Assembly (NCBI RefSeq): GCF_016785085.1
Contig: NZ_JAENHO010000028.1
Coordinates: forward strand, 1 to 54,808
Source of the DNA: Paractinoplanes lichenicola
Lineage (GTDB): Bacteria > Actinomycetota > Actinomycetes > Mycobacteriales > Micromonosporaceae
DNA: 54,808 nt
Reading direction: 5' to 3'
Shown: in pieces, positions 17,395 to 26,881 of the stretch
How positions within the stretch are numbered: the first letter of the stretch is position 1
Layout of the letters: each line of letters starts with the position of its first letter
Made by a program: the position numbers and the translations under genes
The notes under the pieces: generated by a model
Databases searched by the model: none
What the model saw: only the letters and a program-made list of their open reading frames with translations
What the model was told of the DNA's origin: nothing

Positions 17395-18778
17395 GACCGG
17401 TGGCCAGCAGCACCATCGCGAGGGGCAGGCGGCCGCAAAGCTCGATGATCTCGTCGACGAGCCGGCTGCCCTGAGGCTCGTCGGGCAGGGCGGCGAGGCG
17501 ACGGGCGAGCAGGGCGCGGGCGGCCGCCAGATCGGGCACGTCGACCCGCATCAGGTGCGCGCCGTCGCGTACGGCCAGCTCGGACAGGCGGGAACGGCCG
17601 GTCAGCAGCACCAGGCTGCGCGCCGAGCTCGGCAGCAGCGGCCGGACCTGGGCGGCGTCGGTCACGTTGTCGAGCACGAGCAGGAGGCGCCGGCCGGCGG
17701 TCAAGCTGCGGTACAAACCGGCCTGCGCGGGCTCGGCCTCAATCGAGCGCGCGCCGAGACCGTACAGGAGGGTCTGGACGGCCTCGGCGGGTTGCTTGCC
17801 GTGCAGGTCGAGGTAGAGCTGGCCGTCGGGGAAGTCGCGGGCGACGGCGTGGGCGAAGTGCAGGGCCAACGTCGACTTGCCGACGCCGCCGGGGCCGTCG
17901 AGGGCGATCACCAGGGGGCCGGTTCGCGGGGTGGCCGCGAGACGATGCAGGGCGGCCAATTCGCCCGTACGACCGGCGAACAGCGCCAAGTCAGGCGGGA
18001 GCTGGGCCGGGACGACCCTGGTGAGGGCGCCCTCCAACGCGTTGCGCATGTCCTGCCCGGGCTCGACGCCCAGCTCGTCGGCGAGCCGGCCGCGCAGGGA
18101 CCGGTAGGTGGCCATCGCCTCGGCCTGGTGCCCGGCGGCGGCCAGCGTCGTGACCAGGCTGGCGTGGACGTGCTCGTTGAGCGGGTCGAGCTGGGCCGCC
18201 CGGCGCAGCGGGGTCAGCAGCCGGGACGGGCGGTTCAGCCGGACCCCGAGGTCGGCCGCGGCCAGCACCGCGTCGACGACCTCGCCGTCGACCTCGGCGA
18301 AGATGCTGCGGGCGGTCAGGGTGTCGGCCAGTTCCGCGCCGGCTGGGCCGTGGACCAGCCGCAACGCCTCGGCGTACAGGTCGAACGCCACACCCGGCTC
18401 GTCGCGGCCGGCCTGCGATTTGGCCTCGGCGACCAGCCGGCGGAAACGGGTCAGGTCGACGGTCTCCTCGTCGGCGGTGAGGTAGTAGCCGTGGCCGTGC
18501 CTGCGCAGGTAGGACCCGGTCGCCCGCGGGGGCAGGCCGGGTTCGAGCAGCCGGCGGAGCAGCCCGACGTACTTGTGCACGATGTTGACCGCGCTCGGCG
18601 GCGGCTCGCTGTCCCAGAGCGCCTCGATCAGCTCGGTCATCCCGACCGGACGCCCCTCGCGGGCCAGCAGCAGCGCCAGCAGGCAGCGCTGCTGGTTCGG
18701 CCCGGCGTCGACCTCGACGTCGCCCCGCCACACCCGCAACGGTCCGAGGATCCGCAGGTGGATCGGCGTCGCTCCCAT
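17378..18778 (-). CDS. SARP-family regulator with C-terminal NB-ARC ATPase
   Basis: 466 residues. A winged-helix DNA-binding domain (LRILGPLRVWRGD ... YLRRHGHGYYL, ~1-105) is followed by a bacterial transcriptional activator domain to ~260. The NTPase has FAGRTGELAALHRL, Walker A GPGGVGKST, Walker B LLLVLDNV and a C-terminal GRLPLAM. It ends just after the GxP motif, so the long TPR sensor of full AfsR-type proteins is absent. It may be a natural short form or a truncation. SARP proteins usually activate secondary-metabolite operons, but no such operon is adjacent, so the target is unknown. Confidence 0.88.
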   Translation of the reverse strand: MGATPIHLRILGPLRVWRGDVEVDAGPNQQRCLLALLLAREGRPVGMTELIEALWDSEPPPSAVNIVHKYVGLLRRLLEPGLPPRATGSYLRRHGHGYYLTADEETVDLTRFRRLVAEAKSQAGRDEPGVAFDLYAEALRLVHGPAGAELADTLTARSIFAEVDGEVVDAVLAAADLGVRLNRPSRLLTPLRRAAQLDPLNEHVHASLVTTLAAAGHQAEAMATYRSLRGRLADELGVEPGQDMRNALEGALTRVVPAQLPPDLALFAGRTGELAALHRLAATPRTGPLVIALDGPGGVGKSTLALHFAHAVARDFPDGQLYLDLHGKQPAEAVQTLLYGLGARSIEAEPAQAGLYRSLTAGRRLLLVLDNVTDAAQVRPLLPSSARSLVLLTGRSRLSELAVRDGAHLMRVDVPDLAAARALLARRLAALPDEPQGSRLVDEIIELCGRLPLAMVLLATGLTPER

Positions 18779-18815
18779 GCCGCCGACGGTAGACGGCGGC
18801 CGGGCCGCTCAGACT

Positions 18816-18831
18816 ACGTCGGATGACGTAA
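18816..18831. promoter_or_regulatory. Inverted repeat upstream of SARP gene
   Basis: TACGTCggatGACGTA is a perfect 6-bp inverted repeat with a 4-bp spacer. It is 38 bases before the SARP start and just before the remnant hydrolase. It could be an operator for the SARP gene or for the lost hydrolase promoter. Confidence 0.4.
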
Positions 18832-18840
18832 TACGACCGG

Positions 18841-19525
18841 TTGCTCTTCCTCCGCCACCACGGCTATCGGGTGATCGCCCACGACCGGCGCGGGCACGGC
18901 CGCTCGGCCCAGGTCAGCGAGGGCCACGACATGGACCGTTACGCGGACGACCTGGCCGCGCTGACGGCACACCTCGATCTGCGCGACGCCGTCCACGTCG
19001 GGCACTCCGCGGGCGGCGGGGAGGTGGCCCGCTATCTCGGCCGGCACGGGGAGGACCGGGTGGCCAAGGCGGTGCTGATCAGCTCGGTCACCCCGTCGCT
19101 GCGGGAGGTCCCGCGCAGTGTTCGACGGGATGCAGGCCGGGTTGGCCGCGAACCGGTCGGAGTTCTTCCGCGAGGTGGCGGCGGGGCCGTTCTACGGTTT
19201 CAACCGGCTGGGGGCCACGCCGTCCGAGGCGGTCATTCAGAACTGGTGGCGGCAGGGTATGAGTGGGGGCGCCAAGGCCCAGTACGACTGTGTCGACGCG
19301 TTCGCTCAGGAGGACTACAGCGCCGACCTGGCCAAGGTAAGCGTGCCGGTGCTGGTCATGCACGGGGACGACGACCAGATCGTGCCCTACGAGCTGAGCG
19401 CGCCGCGGGCCGTTTCCCTGCTGAAGAACGGGACCCTCAAGACGTACGCGGGGTTGCCGCACGGCATGCCCACCACCGACGCGGAGACGATCAACGCCGA
19501 TCTGCTCGCCTTCATCCAGTCATGA
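18841..19525 (+). pseudogene. Alpha/beta hydrolase (chloroperoxidase-like), decayed
   Basis: Two reading frames together give most of a non-haem chloroperoxidase/aryl-esterase-like hydrolase. The first frame begins mid-protein (LLFLRHHGYRVIAHDRRGHG) and contains the nucleophile elbow GHSAGG, running to about 19115 (SSVTPSLREV). The sequence then continues in another frame from about 19118 (FDGMQAGLAANRSEFF) to the end with VLVMHGDDDQIVP and LPHGMPTTDAET. The normal first ~45 residues are absent, and roughly 15 residues are missing at the frame switch. No plausible start precedes it. The N-terminal loss and internal deletion make activity unlikely. Confidence 0.8.
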
Positions 19526-19563
19526 GTACGCCGATCGTCTTTTTCGCGTGAGGGCGTGGACGG

Positions 19564-22552
19564 TCAGCGGATTCGGCGCAGGGTGCGGCGGCCTGCCAGT
19601 ACGGCCACGCCGGCCAGCAATAGCAGGGCGGCTGCGGCCGTCAGGGCGATCGTCAGCGCCCGGGGCCAGCCTGCTAGCGGGATCGTGGGTGGAGTCAGGC
19701 CGGCCAGCGGTAGTGCCCAGCCGGTCAGCCACCAGCCCAGCATCGAGACGCCTATGCCGGCCAGCAGGGCGACCACGATCAGCACGGGATAGGTCAACAG
19801 CGTTGCCTGGCGCAGGGCCGAGCGGGTCAAGCCTTGGGCGCGCAGGGCCGACAGGTCTTCGACCCGGCGGTTGCGGTCTACGGCGGCGGCCAGAATCAGG
19901 GCGCCCGCGGCCAGGGCCGTGGCCAGGGCCGCGACGATGACGTAGAACCACAGGGCCACGGCGGGGCCCTGGGTGTCCAGTCGGGCGCGGACCTGGGCGG
20001 CCTTCTCGTCGGTGGTGATGGTCAGGCCGTGGGTGGCCAGTTGGGCTGCTACGTCGGCGGGGGCCTTGTCGGTCAGCCAGACCATGCCGCCGCTGGTGGC
20101 TGCGCCGTCGGTGGAGACGTGGTCGGCGTTGGTGAGGTCGGTCAGGACTGCTGGGGAGCCCGCGCCGGGGATGGCGGGGAGCGTCGTGGTCACGGTGACG
20201 GGGACGGGGCGGGCGTCCAGGCCCTTGACGGTGGGGAGCGCGCCCAGGCCGGAGGTGGCTACCGGCAGGGGGTAGGCGGCTGCGGTGGGCAGCAGGAACA
20301 GGCCCGCGGGCAGGCCGTTGAGCGACGTCACCTCGATGTTCAAGCCGTCGGCGGAGGCCGGGCCGATTCGGCCGCCCTCGGTGGCGCGCCAGAGCGAGGA
20401 GTCGGAGGCGGCCAGTTTGTGGATGGTGAGGTGGCCGGCCACGTCGAGGGTGTTCTGGCCGCCGTAGACGCGTAGTGAGTTCAGTGTGCAGCCCTTGGCG
20501 CAGGCGGGGACGGTTTGCCCGTACGTGTGGCGGCCGGGGCGGAGGACGCCGAGTTCCATGATTTCGTCGTTGCCGCCGTTGCGGGGGGGACAGCACCGCG
20601 CTCACGCCGACCGCTTTGCCGGGCTTGAAGTCGTGGGAGGTGATGTCGAACTCAACTTCGGCGCCGGCGATCTCGACAGGTGCGCCGGCTTTGCCACGCA
20701 GGGAGTCTGCCACCGAGGTGGGCGTGGGGGCGTTGGCGGGCCAGGCGGCCACCGTGGCCAGGCGCGAGGTGTCCACGGCGACGACGGAGGGCTGGCCGGG
20801 GTCGCGGGGCAGGCGCATCGCGGCCATGGCGAACGTGCCGGACGGGTCGACGGCGCGGACGGCGGCCAGCAGGTTTTGGCGGCCGGTGGGGCCGACCTCG
20901 AGGACCCGGGCGGCGCCGGTGCCGATCGTCGACTCGGCGACCCGGCCGCGGGCCGCCACGTCGACCGCGGAGGCCGCGTAGCCGACCACGGCGACCGCGG
21001 CCGTGATCAGGGCGAACAGGCGGACGGCGCCGGGGCGGCGGGAGATCTGCAGGGCGGCCAGGGCCAGGCCGACCCGGCCGCGGCGCAGCGAGCGGCGGCC
21101 CAGCACCGTGGCCAGCGGCACCAGCAGTCTCGCGGCGACCAGCGAACCGGCCACCAGCACGAGGGCGGCCGCCGCGGTGCCGACACCGCGCAACTCCGTG
21201 CTCAGTTGCAGCACCGCGACCACGGCCAGGATCACCACGACGACCTCGACGGCGATCGCGCGGGCGCTGTTCGGCACCGACGGGGCGCGGCGCAACAGCT
21301 CGGCGACGGGGGTGGCGATCTGGCGGCGCTCGGCCAGCAGGGCCGTGAGCACGGCCGCGGCCGCGGCGACGGGGGCCCAGCGCAGCGAGCCCAGGCCGGG
21401 GTCGGCCCCGACGCCGGGGAAGCGGTAGGCGCTGAACGCGTTGACCAGCAGCTGGCCGGCCAGGCAGCCGAGGATGGCGCCGAGCAGGATGGAGACGATG
21501 TTCTCGCCGGAGGCCAGCCACCAGCGCTGACCCCAGCGGGCACCCCTGAGGGCGACGACGGCGAGCTCGGGGCGACGCCCCTCGGTGCCGTAGCCGACGG
21601 CCAGGAAGATCGTCAGGCAGGCGAGCAGCACGAGGGCGACGGCGAGCACGGGCACGATGCGGTGGCCGGCCTCGCGCCCCTCCTCGATGCGGGTGAGCAG
21701 GGCGGGCAGCTCGCTGCGGAACTCGACGCCGCCGCCCAGCGAGGTCGCGCCGGCCTGCATCGCGGCCAAGCCCTCCCGTACGGCGGGAAGGTTGTCGACC
21801 TCGAGGGCGCCAGGACGGGGGAACGCGTCGAGACCGGCCTCGACGGCGCCCCGGTCCATCGCGTGCACCGTGGCCGACGTGACGAAGGCGGGCTGGTTGG
21901 CCCCGGCGGGCAGGCCGGACGTGGGGGCGAAGTAGTTGTGCTCGCCCCAGAAGATGTCTTGCTGGTCGGGCACCGTGTAGAGACCGGCGACCAGGAAGCG
22001 TTTCGGCGTGCCGTTGGGCGCGTAGTACGACGGCTGCCCGCGCGGCGTGACCCGGATCGCGGCCATCAGCTCGATCGAGTCGCCGGGGGCCAGCTTCAGC
22101 CGTTCGCCGGTCGCCTCGGGCAGGATCACGTCGGCCTCACCGATCAGGCACCGGCCGGCCGTGACGACCAGGTGGTCGCACACGTCCTGGCGGTAGGCGA
22201 ACCTGGTCGCGTACGCGACGGACGGCTCGATGCCGATGGACGGATAGTCCACCGAATACACGTAGTCGTAGCCCGGCATGCCCAGCAGCACCGAGCCGTT
22301 CTGCTCCAGATCCGGGCCGACCCGGTCGGTGTTCGGCTTGGCCTGGCGCTGGTCGGTCTGGAAGGCGCGCACGGCGACGGTCAGCTCGTCGGGAGCCGCC
22401 GTCTCGACCTGGCCCGCGGCCACCGCCCGGTCGGCCGCGCGCAGATAGGCCGGGGCGGCCACCGCGGCCGCGACCCCGAACATGGCCAGCAGCGCCACCA
22501 CGGCGGCCTGCCCGCGGCGGGCCCACACCATGGCCAGCACCAGGGCGATCAT
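19564..22552 (-). CDS. FtsX-like ABC permease, frameshifted in a G7 tract
   Basis: A ~995-residue FtsX/MacB-type permease if one base is removed. ATG at 22552 overlaps the stop of the upstream permease (ATGA). The frame runs through GKAVGVSAVLSP. Then, at the plus-strand G7 run at 20583-20589, it shifts to the frame carrying NGGNDEIMELGVLRPGRHTY and continuing to RRTLRRIR at 19564. Deleting one C from the coding strand restores a continuous protein. There are several membrane segments at the N-terminus, middle (VLAVALVLLACLTIFLAVG) and C-terminus with large extracellular domains. It is either a sequencing error, a contingency (phase-variable) tract or a pseudogene. It is homologous in layout to the neighbouring permease. 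Confidence 0.75.
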
Positions 22553-25494
22553 GAGAGCTCCCCGCGCAGGCGGCGGACCGACAGCCAGGCCGTCGCGCCG
22601 AACACGACCAGGCCGGCCAGCGCGGCCGCGGTCAGCGCCCACGGGCCGAGCGCGCCCGGCGGCGGAACGACCCGCCAGCCGTCCGGGAAGACCGGGGCGG
22701 TGACCGCGGCCAGCGGACGGGCGGCCAGGGCGGCGGCGAGCCCGCCGAGGAGCCCGGCCAGCGCCACCGAACCCGCTCCCGCGTACGCCGTGCCGAGTGC
22801 GACGCGGCGGGTCAGGCCCTGGGTGCGCAGCGCGCGCAGGTGCTCGAGCTGCGGTTCGCGGTCGACGGCGGCGGCCAGGCCGAGCAGGGCGGCGGCGATC
22901 AGCGCGACCACGGCCGCCGTGAACAGGCCGAACGGGGTGGTGACGACCGAGGCGTCCGCGGCCAGGTCGGCGGCGCGGGCCACGGCCGTGCGGTCGGCCA
23001 GCACGGGCAGCCCGATGGCGTCGACCACGGAGTCGGGGGCGTCGGCGGTCAGCCACACCTGCAGGATGCCGCCCTGGTCGCTGTCGCCGGCCACGCGCCG
23101 GGCCGCGTCGAGGTCGGTCAGCACCCCGTCGCGGCCGAGCACCGGCAGCACTGTCGCGGCGGCGGCGACCCGGACCGGGGTGGCCGGATCGCCGAACCGG
23201 CCCACCGCGGAGTCGTCGAAGACCCAGGTGCTCGGGGGCCGCCCGGCCAGCACGACCGGCTGCGGCAGCGGCGAGTCGGCCGCCGCGACCTTGATCGAGC
23301 CGGCCGGCACGGTCTGCAGGGTCAGGCCGCCGTCGCCCGCGGCGATGTGCACGGCCGGGGTGCTGAAGTCGCCCCGCCAGTTCCGCACGTCGGCCAGCTG
23401 GGCGGCGGTGAGCACGGTGGCCGCCGGGCCCTGCTGGGTCAGCGAGCGCACGGTGACCGAGCCGTCGTCGGAGCCCTGGGGCGTGAACAGCTCCCAGCCG
23501 ACCAGCCGGCACCCGGGCGCGGTGGCACAGCGCGGCACCAAGGCCGAGGCCGTGCCCGCGCCGAGCCGGATGCCCTTGAACTCGACCCGGACCGGCTCGC
23601 CGGTGCCCTCGTGCTGCAGGATCGCGCCGAGCAGGGTCGTGGTGCTGCGGCGGCTGGTCACGGCCACGGTGAGCCGGTCACCGGTGATCAGGGGCAGCGC
23701 GGCCGGGGCGGGCGTGGCGGTCAGCGCGGTCACCGGGCCGTACTCGGGGCGCCAGGTGGCTACGGCGGCCAGCCGGTTGCTGTCCACGGCCAGCACGGGT
23801 GGGGTGCCGCCGGTGTCGACCACGGCGGCCATGGCGTAGCGGCCCTCGGGATCGGCGCGGCGCACCGCGTACAGGAGCTCTGTTCTGCTGGTGGCGGAGA
23901 CCGTGAGCACCCGGGGCGCGCCCAGCTCGACGCCGGCGCGATCGGCCCGCTCGGCCCGGCCCGCCGCGAACGTGCCCAGCGTCAGCGCCATCAGCGCGAC
24001 CGAGACGACCACCAGGGCGAACACGCGGTCGGTGCCGGGCTGGCGGGACACCCGTACGGCGGTCAGCCCGAGCCGGATCCGGCCCGCCCGCAGCGCCACC
24101 GCGCCCACCCGGTCGGCCGCCCGCCGCAGCAGCCGGGCCAGCAGCAGGCCCACGGCCAGCGCGACCAGGGCGGGCGCCACGATGCCGAGCCCGCTCCCAC
24201 TCGTACGGGCTTGATAGACCGCGCCCGCGGCCAGCGCGATCAAGGCCAGATCGATCACCCCGGACCGCCAGTCGCGCCGGGCCGACGGCACCCGCCGCAG
24301 CAGCGCCGCGACCGGAGCCCGCTGCTGCAGGGCGTCGACCGCGAGCAGCACAAGCAGGGCAATGCCGAGCACGACGACGACCAGGCCCAGCGAGAGCAGC
24401 AGGGCCGCCCACAGCTCGACGGTCACCGGCAACGCCCCGGCCAGCGGCCAGGCGACCAGGAAGCCGGCCACCCAGCCGGCCAGGCCGCCGGCGGTCAGCG
24501 GCAGCAGATGCTGGCTGAGGGCGAGGCGCAGGATGCCGCGGGACGTGCTGCCCCGCAGCTTGAGCAGCCCGGCGTCGGCGCGGCGCTCGCGGCCGGTGTA
24601 GCGACCGGCCAGCCCGATCGCGAACCAGGCGAGCACGGCCAGCTGGCCCAGCCCGATCGCCACGCCCCGGGCCACGGCCAGGCGCTCCTCGCGAACCCGG
24701 TCGACCAGCTTGCCGGTCGGCGTGGCCAGTTGCAGCCGGGCGCCGGCAAAGCTCGGGGCCGACTCGTTGACGAGCCCGTTCAGGTCGTACGCGCCGTCGC
24801 CGCGGAGCAGGGGCAGCGGCACGTCGAGATCCCACGCGTACGTCTGGCGGATCAGCAACGGATCCCGGAACGTGTCGAGCGACGTGAACAGCGGGTCGAG
24901 CGAGCCCTGGGCGCGGAACAGCTTGTCGCTCCAATACGCGCTGCCCGGCTCGACGTGCTCGTAGACGCCGGTGACGCGGAATTCGATCGGGACGGAGCGC
25001 GAGGTGGCCGCGCGCACCCGGAACGTGTCGCCCGTCTTCAGCCCGAGCCGGCGAGCGGTGTCGGCGCTGATCACGGCGTCGTCGGCGGCGGCCGGGCACG
25101 CACCGGTCAGCCGTACGTGGTCGCAGAACCCGTCCCGGTACGCGATCGGCAGCCCGGTGGACGCCCCGGACCGGCCCGGATAGATGTACGTCGCCTCGGC
25201 CACCACGCCCAGCACCGGCGTTCCCGACGGCACAGGCAACATTCCCCGTACGGTCGTGGCGAACTTGTCGAGGGCGGCGCGCGGATCGCTGGTGCTCTCC
25301 CCCGCCTGCCGGACGAGGATCACGCGCTCCTCGACGGGCGACCGCACGACCTCGGCCCCCGCCGACTGCGAGGCCACGCTCAGCCCGTACCACGCGGCGC
25401 AGCTCGCCCCGGTCGCCAGCAGGGCGGCGAGCAGGGCCAACAGCAGCGCCGGCCCGGAACGCCGGCGGACGGCGCCCAGAGCTATGTAGTACAT
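22549..25494 (-). CDS. FtsX-like ABC transporter permease
   Basis: 981 residues. ATG at 25494 (MYYIALGAVRRRSGP) follows GGGAACGG and starts directly at the basic N-terminus of the first membrane segment; longer extensions are less likely. The layout is that of large actinobacterial FtsX-domain permeases: one N-terminal membrane helix, an extracellular domain, FtsX helices (LLPLTAGGLAGWVAGFLVAW), a second extracellular domain and C-terminal helices. No ATP-binding subunit lies next to either permease, so an ATPase encoded elsewhere, or a non-transport role, must be assumed. Substrate unknown; such proteins often handle lipids or lipoproteins. Confidence 0.85.
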   Translation of the reverse strand: MYYIALGAVRRRSGPALLLALLAALLATGASCAAWYGLSVASQSAGAEVVRSPVEERVILVRQAGESTSDPRAALDKFATTVRGMLPVPSGTPVLGVVAEATYIYPGRSGASTGLPIAYRDGFCDHVRLTGACPAAADDAVISADTARRLGLKTGDTFRVRAATSRSVPIEFRVTGVYEHVEPGSAYWSDKLFRAQGSLDPLFTSLDTFRDPLLIRQTYAWDLDVPLPLLRGDGAYDLNGLVNESAPSFAGARLQLATPTGKLVDRVREERLAVARGVAIGLGQLAVLAWFAIGLAGRYTGRERRADAGLLKLRGSTSRGILRLALSQHLLPLTAGGLAGWVAGFLVAWPLAGALPVTVELWAALLLSLGLVVVVLGIALLVLLAVDALQQRAPVAALLRRVPSARRDWRSGVIDLALIALAAGAVYQARTSGSGLGIVAPALVALAVGLLLARLLRRAADRVGAVALRAGRIRLGLTAVRVSRQPGTDRVFALVVVSVALMALTLGTFAAGRAERADRAGVELGAPRVLTVSATSRTELLYAVRRADPEGRYAMAAVVDTGGTPPVLAVDSNRLAAVATWRPEYGPVTALTATPAPAALPLITGDRLTVAVTSRRSTTTLLGAILQHEGTGEPVRVEFKGIRLGAGTASALVPRCATAPGCRLVGWELFTPQGSDDGSVTVRSLTQQGPAATVLTAAQLADVRNWRGDFSTPAVHIAAGDGGLTLQTVPAGSIKVAAADSPLPQPVVLAGRPPSTWVFDDSAVGRFGDPATPVRVAAAATVLPVLGRDGVLTDLDAARRVAGDSDQGGILQVWLTADAPDSVVDAIGLPVLADRTAVARAADLAADASVVTTPFGLFTAAVVALIAAALLGLAAAVDREPQLEHLRALRTQGLTRRVALGTAYAGAGSVALAGLLGGLAAALAARPLAAVTAPVFPDGWRVVPPPGALGPWALTAAALAGLVVFGATAWLSVRRLRGELS

Positions 25495-25580
25495 CCGTTC
25501 CCGCTTCCCCCGTGATGCGCGATCACTCGACACTCTGGTCCTGCGGGCGGATTTTGCCAAGCGTCGATTAGGTTGAGGCG

Positions 25581-26450
25581 ATGAGCGTACGTTTCGGGGT
25601 GTTCGTGCCGCAGGGCTGGAAGATGGACCTGGTCGAGATCGCCGACCCGGTCGAGCAGTACGAGGCGATGACCGAGGTCGCGCGGGTCGCCGACGCCGGC
25701 CCGTGGGACGCGATCTGGCTTTACGACCACTTCCACACCGTGCCCGAGCCCACGTTGAACAGCGTCTTCGAGTGCTGGACGGCGACCTCCACGCTGGCCC
25801 GCGACACCAGCCGGGTGCGCATCGGCCAGATGGTCGGCTGCAACGGCTACCGCCAACCTTCCCTGTACGCCAAGATCGCGTCCACGGTCGACGTCGCGTC
25901 GCACGGCCGGCTGATCGCGGGGCTGGGCGCCGGCTGGTACGAGCACGAGTGGAAGGCGTACGGCTACGAGTGGAAGGACGTGCCGCAGCGGATGGGCGAG
26001 TTCCGCGAGGCCGTCGAGATCATTCACAAGATGTGGACCGAGGACCGGCCGGTCTTCCAGGGCAAGCACTACTCGATCGACGAGCCGATCAACCAGCCGC
26101 GCCGCAAGCCCGACTTCTGGCTCGGCGGTGGCGGCGAGAAGGTGACGTTGAAGCTGGTCGCACAGTACGCCGACGGCTGCAACGTGGGCGGTGGCGACCC
26201 CGAGGTCGTACGGCACAAGCTGGGCGTGCTGCGCGAGCACTGCGACCGGCTGGGCCGCGACTACGACACGATCACCAAGTCGACGACGATCGAGTTGGAC
26301 CTCGAGGAGTCCACGGCCGACACCATCGCCCGGGTCGAGCGCGCGGCCGAGGCGGGCGCGGACTACGTGCTCTTCTACATCCCGCGCGTCGCCTACGACC
26401 ACGCCCCGCTGCTGCGCCTGGCCGAGGAGCTGGTCCCGCAGTTCCGCTGA
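25581..26450 (+). CDS. LLM-class F420-dependent oxidoreductase
   Basis: 289 residues, luciferase-like TIM-barrel family that uses F420H2 (family-level inference). Signatures: MSVRFGVFVPQGWKMD, WDAIWLYDHFH, VRIGQMVGCNGYRQP, LIAGLGAGWYEHEWKAYGY and KPDFWLGGGGEK. The start ATG at 25581 is 87 bases from the divergent permease start. It is followed after 18 bases by a small PPOX-type gene on the same strand, so the two are likely co-transcribed. Substrate unknown. Confidence 0.88.
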   Translation: MSVRFGVFVPQGWKMDLVEIADPVEQYEAMTEVARVADAGPWDAIWLYDHFHTVPEPTLNSVFECWTATSTLARDTSRVRIGQMVGCNGYRQPSLYAKIASTVDVASHGRLIAGLGAGWYEHEWKAYGYEWKDVPQRMGEFREAVEIIHKMWTEDRPVFQGKHYSIDEPINQPRRKPDFWLGGGGEKVTLKLVAQYADGCNVGGGDPEVVRHKLGVLREHCDRLGRDYDTITKSTTIELDLEESTADTIARVERAAEAGADYVLFYIPRVAYDHAPLLRLAEELVPQFR

Positions 26451-26468
26451 GTCTTCTGGAGGAAAACG

Positions 26469-26849
26469 ATGAACTCCGAAGTGCGCCGCATTCTTGACGG
26501 TACGTCCATCGCCCACCTCGCCACCGTGCTGCCGGACGGGTCGCCGCACTGCGTGCCCGTCTGGGTCGGCACCCGCGGCGACCACGTCGCGTTCCTCACC
26601 GGCCCCGGCTCGCGCAAGGCCCGCAATCTGCACCGCGACCCCCGGGTGGCGCTGTCGATCGCGCCCGACAGCAACCCGTTCGAGCCGGTGGTCATCCGCG
26701 GCCGGGTGGTCGAATGGCTCGACGGCGACGCCGGCTGGGCCGCGGCCGACGAGATCTCGACCAAATACACCGGCGGCCCGTATCCGCGCGAGCAGGAGCG
26801 CGTGGTGGCCCTGATCGCGCCCGACGTCGAGAAGATCGGCATCGGTTGA
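26469..26849 (+). CDS. PPOX-class F420/flavin-dependent protein
   Basis: 126 residues with the split-barrel fold of pyridoxamine 5'-phosphate oxidase-like F420-dependent enzymes. Signatures: ILDGTSIAHLATVLPDGSPH, VPVWVG, FLTGPGSRKARNLHRDPRVALSI and the partner strand VIRGRVVEW. GGAGG sits seven bases before the ATG. Together with the upstream LLM enzyme it suggests a small F420-linked redox unit. Confidence 0.88.
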   Translation: MNSEVRRILDGTSIAHLATVLPDGSPHCVPVWVGTRGDHVAFLTGPGSRKARNLHRDPRVALSIAPDSNPFEPVVIRGRVVEWLDGDAGWAAADEISTKYTGGPYPREQERVVALIAPDVEKIGIG

Positions 26850-26854
26850 GCGAA

Positions 26855-26870
26855 CCTGTATAGACAAGTT
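26855..26870. promoter_or_regulatory. GntR-type operator upstream of alcohol dehydrogenase
   Basis: CCTGTATAGACAAGTT; read on the minus strand it is AACTTGTCTATACAGG. It matches the site at 29341 (ACTTGTCAATACAAGT) at 13 of 15 aligned positions. It lies 11 bases before the dehydrogenase ATG, where a bound repressor would block transcription. The resemblance implies control by the GntR protein encoded at 28535-29272. Confidence 0.65.
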
Positions 26871-26881
26871 AGGGTCGGCGT

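Noticed and set aside
17378..18778. Secondary-metabolite gene cluster around the SARP gene
   Set aside because: No polyketide synthase, peptide synthetase or tailoring set is present; the GT-like gene is separated and degenerate.
20486..23839. Plus-strand open frame of more than 1100 codons
   Set aside because: It lies opposite the two FtsX permeases and gives a low-complexity Gly/Arg/Asp/Gln-rich product typical of antisense frames in high-GC DNA.
22840..25515. Plus-strand open frame of 891 codons
   Set aside because: Same reason: antisense to the permease, no fold or motif, biased composition.
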